Source: an uncultured Saccharophagus sp. (GTDB lineage Bacteria; Pseudomonadota; Gammaproteobacteria; Pseudomonadales; Cellvibrionaceae). Taken from it: a DNA stretch of 34,612 bases. The notes beneath the pieces were generated by a model, which did not search any database, was not told the DNA's origin, and saw nothing but the letters and a program-made list of their open reading frames with translations. Where the stretch lies: contig CAKZUG010000014.1 of NCBI GenBank assembly GCA_937920545.1, positions 1 through 34,612 on the forward strand, read 5' to 3'. This document shows positions 8,466-18,486 of the stretch, one piece after another (position 1 is the stretch's first letter; the number at the start of each line of letters is the position of its first letter). Made by a program: the position numbers and the translations under genes.

Positions 8466-8991
8466 CAGCTCAATTACCCCGTCGGACAGCCCATTAAATA
8501 GCAACACCTTAACGCTGGATGTCGATATTCAGCGTGCATGCAACACGGCAAACTTACCCACAGACAGCGATATTTCGCTGTGGGTAAAAAGTGTTTTATG
8601 TCTAACAGGCAAAAAAGACACACAAACCTTGCTTGATGACGCTGAACTAACCGTTCGTACGGTAGCATTAAATGAAAGCCAAACACTTAACCGTGATTAC
8701 CGTGGTAAAGACAAGCCCACAAATGTCCTGAGCTTTCCTAGTGATATCCCCGCCGATGTGCCTATTCCCTTATTGGGGGATTTAATCATTTGTAGTGATG
8801 TGGTTGCACAAGAAGCACGAGATCAAAACAAAACACTGCAGGCTCACTGGGCGCACATGGTAATACATGGGTGCTTACACTTATTAGGCTTTGATCATAT
8901 TGATGACGACGAGGCGGACGAGATGGAAGCACTTGAAATCAACCTACTTAACACGTTAGGCTTTAGTCATCCTTATACTGATAACACCTAA
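8452..8991 (+). CDS. ybeY: Endoribonuclease YbeY (rRNA maturation factor)
   Basis: A 179-residue metal-dependent endoribonuclease acting in 16S rRNA 3'-end maturation and 70S ribosome quality control. The zinc site is H139-x3-H143-x5-H149 (HGCLHLLGFDH), and the conserved upstream stretch KPTNVLSFP (88-96) is present. It is about 20 residues longer than usual because of a serine/threonine/asparagine-rich N-terminus, so the true start might be internal, although the ATG at 8452 overlapping phoH is a typical translationally coupled arrangement. It sits between phoH and corC as in most gammaproteobacteria. Confidence 0.95.
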   Translation: MTTHNSSITPSDSPLNSNTLTLDVDIQRACNTANLPTDSDISLWVKSVLCLTGKKDTQTLLDDAELTVRTVALNESQTLNRDYRGKDKPTNVLSFPSDIPADVPIPLLGDLIICSDVVAQEARDQNKTLQAHWAHMVIHGCLHLLGFDHIDDDEADEMEALEINLLNTLGFSHPYTDNT

Positions 8992-9043
8992 CAACCTGTA
9001 ACTTATAATCTGCAACATAAACAACACTGGAGCAATCAACCTC

Positions 9044-9961
9044 ATGCCAGACGACCCTTCGCCTGACTCTGCAAGTGACAAGCCATCAGCCAGCTGGCTT
9101 AAAAAACTCATGCACTCGTTTCATTCTGAACCCCAATCACGTGACGAATTACTCGAAGTTATACGCGAAGCGGCAAACAATAAGGTGGTTGACCAAGAAG
9201 CCCTGAATATAATCGAAGGCGCACTCGACGTAGCGTATCAGCAAGTGCGCGAGATTATGATTCCTCGCTCACAAATGGTGTACTTACAAGCCGACGACTC
9301 TCCCAAAGAATTCTTAACCAAGGTCATCGAATCTGGGCACTCGCGATTTCCCGTTATTGGTGAATCTACCGACGATATAAAAGGCATTTTACTCGCAAAA
9401 GATTTACTGCCTTTACTGCTTAACCCCAAAGACAATTTTAAAATTGAATCCATTTTACGTACCGCAAATATTATTCCTGAAAGTAAACGCTTAAATATTT
9501 TACTCAAAGAATTTCGTGAAAAACGCTACCACATGGCACTGGTTATTGATGAGTATGGCGGCATCTCTGGTTTAGTCACAATAGAAGATGTACTTGAAGA
9601 AATTGTAGGGGAAATTGAAGACGAAACAGATGAAAACCAAGAAGAGTTTATCCGTCAGGTATCCGATAACGATTTTATTATTAAAGCCCTGACGCCCATT
9701 GAGGATGTTAACGAGCACCTGCACACCAAGTTTAGCGATGAAGAGTTCGATACCATTGGCGGCATTGTAATGAAAGCTTTTGGTCATATGCCGCAGCGCA
9801 ATGAAGTTATCACAATTAAAGGGCTCGCATTTCGTATTTTATACTGTGATGGCAGACAGCTGCATTTGTTACGCGTAACAAAAAACAACGATAAGAATAA
9901 AAACAAAAGTAAAAATAGCAAAAAAGATAAAAGTAACGATAAAAATACGCCCCACGCCTAA
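9044..9961 (+). CDS. corC: CorC-family transporter-associated protein (CBS pair, YbeX)
   Basis: This 305-residue cytoplasmic protein of the CorC/YbeX family is linked to magnesium and cobalt efflux and, in E. coli, to ribosome maturation. After a short N-terminal segment, a CBS pair spans ~70-195 (REIMIPRSQM, then MALVIDEYGGISGLVTIEDVLEEIVGEI), followed by the CorC_HlyC domain at ~205-280 (FDTIGG, RILYCDGRQLHLLRV). It has no transmembrane DUF21 domain, as is normal for this short form. The last 25 residues are a run of Lys, Asn, Asp and Ser that the family does not usually carry. It lies 52 bp after ybeY and 9 bp before lnt, within one operon. Confidence 0.92.
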   Translation: MPDDPSPDSASDKPSASWLKKLMHSFHSEPQSRDELLEVIREAANNKVVDQEALNIIEGALDVAYQQVREIMIPRSQMVYLQADDSPKEFLTKVIESGHSRFPVIGESTDDIKGILLAKDLLPLLLNPKDNFKIESILRTANIIPESKRLNILLKEFREKRYHMALVIDEYGGISGLVTIEDVLEEIVGEIEDETDENQEEFIRQVSDNDFIIKALTPIEDVNEHLHTKFSDEEFDTIGGIVMKAFGHMPQRNEVITIKGLAFRILYCDGRQLHLLRVTKNNDKNKNKSKNSKKDKSNDKNTPHA

Positions 9962-9970
9962 GAGACTGTT

Positions 9971-11515
9971 ATGCCTCAAGTTACCGCCAAAGTGACGCCC
10001 AAAATTGCTCCCCTTTATTTTTTTTGGTTACGTCTTGCCGCCGCTTTTGCTAGCGGCACACTCACTACCTTCTCACTTGCACCGTATGAAATTTGGCCGC
10101 TTGGTATCGTTAGCCTCATCGGCTTAGCAGCATTACTTGCAGAACAACAAGCTAAACGCAGCTTTTTTATCGCACTTGCTTATGGCTTTGGGTTGTATCT
10201 CACAGGCTCATCGTGGGTGCATGTCAGCATTTCTAATTTCGGGCAAACACCGCCGTATATTGCCGTCTTAATGACCGTATTTTTTGCCCTTGGCTTAGCC
10301 TGTGTTTTAGCGATACCGTTTATTTTTTATGGCAAATATTTTTCCAGATCAACCTACGGGAAAACGCTTGGATTTGCAGCAATATGGACGCTAGGCGAAT
10401 GGAGCCGCACTTGGTTTTTAACGGGCTTCCCGTGGCTATATGTAGGCTATAGCCATCATGCGACTTGGTTATCTGGCTGGGCACCGGTTATAGGGGTGCT
10501 GGGTTTAGGCTTTATTTGTGCTATCACAGCGGCAATCAGTGTTTATTTAGTACAACAAAAATCCACGTTAAAAAAGAAATCACTATACACGCTAGCTACA
10601 CTATTAATTTGGCTTACGGGTTTTGGGCTAGCTCAAATCGAGTGGACAACACCAGATAAAACACCCGTAAATATTGTATTGATTCAACCCAATGTCCCCC
10701 AAGAAATGAAATGGAACCCTGCGTTTTCAGACGCGATCTTTAACACATTAATGGCACAAACGGAGCAACAAAAAAATGCCGATCTGGTTATTTGGCCAGA
10801 AGCCGCCATACCAGTATTAAAAAGTGAAGCTGGCTATTACCTGCAATCAATTAATGCGTATTTGAAAAAAACGAACACTGCCTTAATCACTGGATTATTA
10901 GAAGACGATATTATCAACCAAAAATACTACAATACTATTACAGGCTTAGGCGGTGCTGAAGGTACTTACGCCAAGCAACGTCTCGTCCCTTTTGGCGAGT
11001 ATGTCCCGCTCGAAGAGCAGTTACGGGGCTTAATTGGTTTTTTTAATTTACCGATGTCCGTTATGCATAAAGGGGCAAGCCACCAAACGTTATTGCACAC
11101 ATCAAAACACACTTTTGCGACCTCGATATGTTACGAAGTTGTGTACCCAAGTTTAGTCGCTAAATATGCAAAAGATGCCAATGCGATTATTACTATCAGT
11201 AACGATGCATGGTTTGGCGACTCCATTGGCCCCATACAGCATTTTGAAATGGCACGTATGCGTGCACTCGAAAATCAAAAGCCCGTGATTCGAGTAGCGA
11301 ACACGGGGATTTCAGGTTTTATTGATATACGCGGACACGTTATTGCACAAACGCCACAATTTGTGCGCAACGAGCTAACGAGAGACGTTACGCTTTACAG
11401 TGGTGCCACGCCCTTCTCACAAGTTAAGTCATGGCCTATCGTTTTATTATGCTTGGCTTTGGTGACTTTTTTATATTACCGTTTAACGTATAGAGCACGT
11501 ACAAAATGCATATAA
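9971..11515 (+). CDS. lnt: Apolipoprotein N-acyltransferase Lnt
   Basis: This 514-residue inner-membrane enzyme adds the third acyl chain to the N-terminal cysteine of apolipoproteins, the last maturation step before Lol sorting. An N-terminal block of six or so membrane helices (residues ~10-225) precedes a periplasmic nitrilase-fold domain with the catalytic triad E277 (WPEAAIP), K335 (AKQRLVPFGEY) and C387 (SICYEVVYP), and a final anchoring helix at ~490-508. K335 and C387 have the same numbers as in E. coli. The start codon lies 9 bp after corC, and the last 10 bp overlap a lipoprotein gene that would be one of its substrates. Confidence 0.97.
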   Translation: MPQVTAKVTPKIAPLYFFWLRLAAAFASGTLTTFSLAPYEIWPLGIVSLIGLAALLAEQQAKRSFFIALAYGFGLYLTGSSWVHVSISNFGQTPPYIAVLMTVFFALGLACVLAIPFIFYGKYFSRSTYGKTLGFAAIWTLGEWSRTWFLTGFPWLYVGYSHHATWLSGWAPVIGVLGLGFICAITAAISVYLVQQKSTLKKKSLYTLATLLIWLTGFGLAQIEWTTPDKTPVNIVLIQPNVPQEMKWNPAFSDAIFNTLMAQTEQQKNADLVIWPEAAIPVLKSEAGYYLQSINAYLKKTNTALITGLLEDDIINQKYYNTITGLGGAEGTYAKQRLVPFGEYVPLEEQLRGLIGFFNLPMSVMHKGASHQTLLHTSKHTFATSICYEVVYPSLVAKYAKDANAIITISNDAWFGDSIGPIQHFEMARMRALENQKPVIRVANTGISGFIDIRGHVIAQTPQFVRNELTRDVTLYSGATPFSQVKSWPIVLLCLALVTFLYYRLTYRARTKCI

Positions 11516-12375
11516 CACGTAAATTAAAATACTTTATTTACTGCACTATTGGGTTGCTGTGCTTACTTACCACAGCCTCATGCTCAAACAAAATGGCGTA
11601 TAACTATTTAGACTGGGCTATTATGTGGCAGGTTAATAAATACATTGATCTCAATACACCACAAAAAAAAGTGACTAAAAACGCGATTGATGACTTTCAC
11701 GCATGGCATAAAAAGACACAACTACCAAAGTATGCTCATTTTTTTAAGCGCGCCAAACCTATTTTATTAAATAACCCAACTGCACCACAGCTGCATGCCT
11801 TTACGGATGATATGCAAATATTTATTGATGACTCTCTTATCAAACTCATACCCACAATCATTTCTATTACTCAATCACTCGACGATAAACAAGTTAACCA
11901 AATATTAAAAAAAGTCGACAAAGACAATAAAAAATACAAGAAAAAATATATTGATATTAGCGAGAAAAAACTATTAAAAGCACGCCAAAAACAACTAGAC
12001 AAATACTTAAAAAAATTAATTGGCGATTTAACCGATGAACAAAAATCATGGCTAAAAGAATGGGCGGTTGACCTTGCCGATTACGAAGGTTTAATGCTAC
12101 AGCAGCAATATCAATTTAGACGCGATTACGAAGGTATTTTACATACAAGAAAAGATATAACCAAAACAACAGCAGGCATTAAAAGCTTAATGCTGTATAA
12201 AAGCGACGACTGGACACCTGATTTACGTGAAAAAATTGATATAAACCAAACGCAATCATTTGCACTACTCGAAAGAATATTCAAAAACCTAACTCATAAA
12301 CAAAAGCAAAAAATGGAAAAAACATTAGATAAGTATATTGATATGTTTGACGATCTAGCCAAGACCCGTAAATAA
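11506..12375 (+). CDS. Lipoprotein of the DUF6279 type
   Basis: A 289-residue exported protein. Residues 1-25 form a signal peptide (KLKYF, then IYCTIGLLCLLTTAS) followed by C26, a plausible lipobox although the -3 residue is Thr rather than Leu. The mature N-terminus (MAYNYLDWAIMWQVNKYIDL) is the recognisable DUF6279 signature. The rest is helical, lysine-rich and probably coiled (KKVDKDNKKYKKKYID, and others), so it may be an elongated periplasmic lipoprotein. Residue +2 is Ser, which predicts the outer membrane. The function is unknown. It overlaps lnt by 10 bp and is the last gene before a strong terminator, so it is translationally coupled to the enzyme that matures it. Confidence 0.8.
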   Translation: MHITRKLKYFIYCTIGLLCLLTTASCSNKMAYNYLDWAIMWQVNKYIDLNTPQKKVTKNAIDDFHAWHKKTQLPKYAHFFKRAKPILLNNPTAPQLHAFTDDMQIFIDDSLIKLIPTIISITQSLDDKQVNQILKKVDKDNKKYKKKYIDISEKKLLKARQKQLDKYLKKLIGDLTDEQKSWLKEWAVDLADYEGLMLQQQYQFRRDYEGILHTRKDITKTTAGIKSLMLYKSDDWTPDLREKIDINQTQSFALLERIFKNLTHKQKQKMEKTLDKYIDMFDDLAKTRK

Positions 12376-12381
12376 TAAAAT

Positions 12382-12416
12382 AGGCTGAAAGCGAAACACC
12401 GCATCAGCCTTATTTT
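12382..12416. terminator. Bidirectional intrinsic terminator
   Basis: AGGCTGA (12382-12388) pairs with TCAGCCT (12404-12410) and is followed by ATTTTTT (12412-12418) on the plus strand. On the minus strand the extended stem is followed by TATTTTATTATTT. It ends the miaB-to-lipoprotein operon and also serves the convergent gene, whose stop codon overlaps the T-tract. Confidence 0.75.
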
Positions 12417-13364
12417 TTAGCCTCGACTCAGCCATTGCTCGATATCTTCACCTTGCCATTGCTTAAGCAGTGACAACCCCTGATTAACAATTACCCAATT
12501 TAAGTCTATTAACTCTGTTGCCAATCTAAAAAAAATATTACTGTCGGCTTCTTCTATATCGGCGTGACTTAAGTTGGTGCCCAGTAAATCACGCTCAACA
12601 CAATTCACAAAATAATTGAGCTTTAAATCAATCTCTTTGAAACCTGTTAAAGCCGTTAAAACACCTGCAACAGTCTTATCCAACTCCAGTGCTTGTACGC
12701 GTAAGCTCGCACTTTCTTCACGAACACACTGTAACAAAAACGCCATTTTCTTTGCATGTACATCACTCACTTGACCACTGGCGGCACAATAAGTTGATAA
12801 ACCGCGCATTTTACCAATTAACTCAATGAGATTAGGGAGATTACGAGCCACAAATGTCAGTACATCTTGCTGTTTAGTTGTCTTATTCTCTACACCAAAA
12901 TGCCCTTTCACCAACTGCACAACAGGTGTATCGACCACCTGACCTAAAGACCATAACATGGCCAGCAACTGCTCAATGAAATGCGAATGCAACTCAAAAT
13001 TCACGTCGATATCGTCATCTTGCCAATCACAACTAATCGTTGTCCAAGCTTGATGTAAATTGCTTTTGTCTTTATCCGTCAATAATTTAGAATCTTTGGT
13101 GAACACTTCAAGAGTCGCAAGGCGTCGCTCAAACTGCGCCTGCAACACAGAAAAATCACCTTCAAATACACGGTTACCGCCGATCAACCCCATACTAATA
13201 CCACGGTGCTTTTGCACTGCTTTTACTAGCCCGTTCAACTGGTGCATTAAGGTAATCGCGCTATCTTTGCGCTTGTACAACTCATGAAATGTTTCAAAAG
13301 CGGTTAAATCGGTCATATTTGTCATACTGGTTTGCGCTATATGTATGGGTGCTGTGAAAAACAC
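12417..13364 (-). CDS. NIT (nitrate/nitrite-sensing)-like soluble protein
   Basis: A 315-residue, largely helical protein without membrane segments. VQKHRGISMGLIGGN (near residue 50) and, in the second half, IGKMRGLSTYCAASGQ are two copies of the RG[LI]S-type signature that marks NIT domains, known from nitrate- and nitrite-sensing receptors and antiterminators such as NasR. No kinase, diguanylate cyclase, methyl-accepting or RNA-binding output domain follows, so it would be a stand-alone sensor or adaptor. The frame opens at a GTG (13364); ATGs at 13325 and 13316 are alternatives, and none has a good Shine-Dalgarno, so the first 13-16 residues are uncertain. It lies on the opposite strand between the lnt and leuS clusters. 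The NIT assignment is from pattern only. Confidence 0.5.
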   Translation of the reverse strand: MFFTAPIHIAQTSMTNMTDLTAFETFHELYKRKDSAITLMHQLNGLVKAVQKHRGISMGLIGGNRVFEGDFSVLQAQFERRLATLEVFTKDSKLLTDKDKSNLHQAWTTISCDWQDDDIDVNFELHSHFIEQLLAMLWSLGQVVDTPVVQLVKGHFGVENKTTKQQDVLTFVARNLPNLIELIGKMRGLSTYCAASGQVSDVHAKKMAFLLQCVREESASLRVQALELDKTVAGVLTALTGFKEIDLKLNYFVNCVERDLLGTNLSHADIEEADSNIFFRLATELIDLNWVIVNQGLSLLKQWQGEDIEQWLSRG

Positions 13365-16280
<2,916 letters not shown>

Positions 16281-16281
16281 G

Positions 16282-16881
16282 ATGCGCCAACATGTACTTT
16301 TATTTGCACGCCAGTCATGTCAGCGTGTCACCAACAAAGGCTCAAACCAGTGCACTAAAACGCACTGGTTTGGCACTGTCGGCGTCGCTTTTTTTTGTAT
16401 TATGCTGTCGGGTTGCGGCTGGCAACTGCGTGGCATAGAAGCACTACAGCAAAAAAACATACTCACGCAAGTCACCCCCATCACGCTTAATTTGAACCTC
16501 GTAAAACGTAACCCCGAACTACTACAAATCTTCAACAACATTAACAGCCTTAACAATATCCACTTTGATAACAGCGCCCGACATACGCTCACTGTACATA
16601 CCGTTGATATAGACAAACGTCACTTGGCTGTCACAGAAACAGGCGTGGCGGCGCAGTTTTTACTCACTGTTACATTATCTTACAGCGTATCAGTCAATAC
16701 AGCCAAAACACCGGCTCGGCAATATACACTCACCAGCCGACGTGATTATGACTTTGACGCCACGCAAATTGTCGCCAAGAAACAAGAAGAGCAAGCCTTG
16801 ATTAGCGAGCTGTATGAAGAACTAGCGCAGCAAACCTTACTCCACGCACGCCTTCTAACCACTGACACCAAAACACCCTAG
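16282..16881 (+). CDS. lptE: LPS-assembly lipoprotein LptE
   Basis: A 199-residue outer-membrane lipoprotein that forms the plug of the LptD translocon and delivers lipopolysaccharide to the cell surface. The lipobox is LSGC with C45, followed by the typical GWQLRG. The basic region before the hydrophobic core (residues ~32-44) is about 30 residues, unusually long for a signal peptide. No better internal start is in frame, so either the signal is really long or a rare start codon is used. The ATG at 16282 overlaps nothing and lies one base after the leuS stop; an in-frame ATG at 16240 inside leuS is less likely. Operon context with holA supports the call. Confidence 0.9.
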   Translation: MRQHVLLFARQSCQRVTNKGSNQCTKTHWFGTVGVAFFCIMLSGCGWQLRGIEALQQKNILTQVTPITLNLNLVKRNPELLQIFNNINSLNNIHFDNSARHTLTVHTVDIDKRHLAVTETGVAAQFLLTVTLSYSVSVNTAKTPARQYTLTSRRDYDFDATQIVAKKQEEQALISELYEELAQQTLLHARLLTTDTKTP

Positions 16882-16887
16882 CGTATT

Positions 16888-17931
16888 ATGCCTAAAGTCA
16901 ACAGTGAGCAACTCACACGTCAACTAAATCAACACATACCGCCTATTATTTTTATTTATGGCGATGAAACACTTTTAGTTGAAGAGGCCTGCGATACAGT
17001 ACGCGAAAAGCTTAAACAAGCAGGGTTTAATGAGCGTGAGCTGCACCATACTGATGGTGCATTTAACTGGCAAAATTTAATTCAAAATGCCAATAGTTTG
17101 AGCTTATTTAGCGAGAAAAAAATTATCGAAATACGCTTACATAATGGTAAGCCCGGCGATAGCGGTAGCAAAATATTAGTCGAATACTGCGCGCACCCCA
17201 GTAACGACACTCTTGTACTGATTATTAGCCCCAAACTTGAACGCTCAGCACTTAATAGTAAATGGTTTAAGCAGCTTGATCAAAGTGGTTTTACCGTACC
17301 TATCTGGCCAATCTCTACTGAGCAGCTACCGCAATGGCTAGATCGGCGCCTGCAAAAACAGGGCTTGCAAGCTGACAGCGAAGCGCTTGATGTACTGGCT
17401 GAAAAAGTTGAAGGTAACTTGCTGGCAGGTGCACAAGAAGTTGATAAACTCACCCTTAACTGTGATCAAACACTCATAACGGGTGCGATGATGCGTGAAC
17501 TTGTTGCAGACTCTGCGCGGTACAGTGTCTTTGGCTTAATTGATAAAGCGTTAGCGGGTGACGCTATTGGCGCAGGACAAGCACTTAACGGTCTACGCTC
17601 AGAAGGTAGCGAGCCTCTTAAGTTATTATGGGCGCTCACTAACGAGGTACGCACACTCGTGACCTTAAAAGAAGCCACAGACAATGGCATGAGTTTTAAC
17701 CAAGCCGCCAAAAGCCACCGAATATGGAAAAGCCGCGAGCGAATGACGCAGCATGCATTAAACCGCTTACCGCTTCGCAGGTTGCACTTATTACTACGCC
17801 AATGTATTGCCGTAGATAAAGCCGTAAAAGGCATCGGCGGTGACCCCTGGGCACTCATGCAAGATATTACACTCGGCCTTTCAGGTATTAACATTTTAAA
17901 CAACGCCACACACAAACTGCTTCTTCGTTAG
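16888..17931 (+). CDS. holA: DNA polymerase III subunit delta
   Basis: This 347-residue clamp-loader subunit opens the beta sliding clamp. The N-terminus has the delta signature (PPIIFIYGDETLLVEEACDTVREKL), domain I has the clamp-contact region LSLFSEKKIIEIRL, and the C-terminal collar domain contains LKLLWALTNEVRTL and a terminal RRLHLLLRQCIAVDKAVKG. As expected for delta, no functional P-loop is present. It starts 6 bp after lptE and ends the leuS-lptE-holA operon. A weak hairpin (CGGG-CTTCA-CCCG, 17946-17958) with TTTTTT at 17969-17974 follows and may terminate it. Confidence 0.95.
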   Translation: MPKVNSEQLTRQLNQHIPPIIFIYGDETLLVEEACDTVREKLKQAGFNERELHHTDGAFNWQNLIQNANSLSLFSEKKIIEIRLHNGKPGDSGSKILVEYCAHPSNDTLVLIISPKLERSALNSKWFKQLDQSGFTVPIWPISTEQLPQWLDRRLQKQGLQADSEALDVLAEKVEGNLLAGAQEVDKLTLNCDQTLITGAMMRELVADSARYSVFGLIDKALAGDAIGAGQALNGLRSEGSEPLKLLWALTNEVRTLVTLKEATDNGMSFNQAAKSHRIWKSRERMTQHALNRLPLRRLHLLLRQCIAVDKAVKGIGGDPWALMQDITLGLSGINILNNATHKLLLR

Positions 17932-18017
17932 CACGTAGACTCAAGCGGGCTTCACCCGTTGTTAGCCATTTTTTAAGTTGCGCTATTTATTTTAATAAAA
18001 ATATAGGGTATTCAATT

Positions 18018-18251
18018 ATGGACAACAATAAATCAAGCAAGTCTGCATTAAATATTTTCATTCCATTTTTAGTCGCGTATTTGGGTTCAAAAGGTATTTT
18101 TTATTATTTCTCTTTTAAGCACTCTCTTTTTTCTGAAGAATTCGATATTCAAAAAACGCTTATAAGTTTTGGCGTGTTTTTGGTGTTATTTTGTTTAGGG
18201 AGTATTTTGGTAAAACATGTAATAAACAATAAAAAAAAACCTAAGCAATAA
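18018..18251 (+). CDS. Small two-helix membrane protein, unknown
   Basis: I do not recognise this 77-residue reading frame. It predicts two hydrophobic segments, ~12-31 (IFIPFLVAYLGSKGIFYYF) and ~46-66 (TLISFGVFLVLFCLGSILV), and a lysine-rich tail (NNKKKPKQ) likely to be cytoplasmic. AGGG at 18005-18008 lies nine bases before the ATG. The gene is T-rich and more AT-rich than holA before it, which may mark it as recently acquired or simply reflect hydrophobic codons. A reverse-strand frame across its end is considered a shadow. It could be a real small membrane protein; the evidence is the start context and the clean helix-loop-helix plan. Confidence 0.55.
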   Translation: MDNNKSSKSALNIFIPFLVAYLGSKGIFYYFSFKHSLFSEEFDIQKTLISFGVFLVLFCLGSILVKHVINNKKKPKQ

Positions 18252-18443
18252 ACGGATAACAAGGCCCCCATCTCAATAATCTTTTTGGCGCTTTCTACTA
18301 CGCCTATTACTACGCTCTTTACTACGATAAGACTCACCAAAATATAACCAACTTTACAGCCACCCAATATGGCGGCGATAAGCTTCCCCGTTACCTATCC
18401 TATCTCCACTCGCATTAGCGTCACCTAAAAAAGGCCAAAAAAA

Positions 18444-18471
18444 AGCGGGCTAAAAAGCCCGCTTTAATGTA
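18444..18471 (-). terminator. Intrinsic terminator of the TonB receptor gene
   Basis: AGCGGGCT (18444-18451) and AGCCCGCT (18456-18463) form a perfect 8-bp stem with a 4-nt loop. Read on the minus strand, the stem is followed by a run of eight T before GGCC. This is a strong intrinsic terminator 20-40 bp after the receptor stop codon. The plus strand lacks a comparable T-tract. Confidence 0.85.
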
Positions 18472-18486
18472 AGTGCTTAAGCTAGC

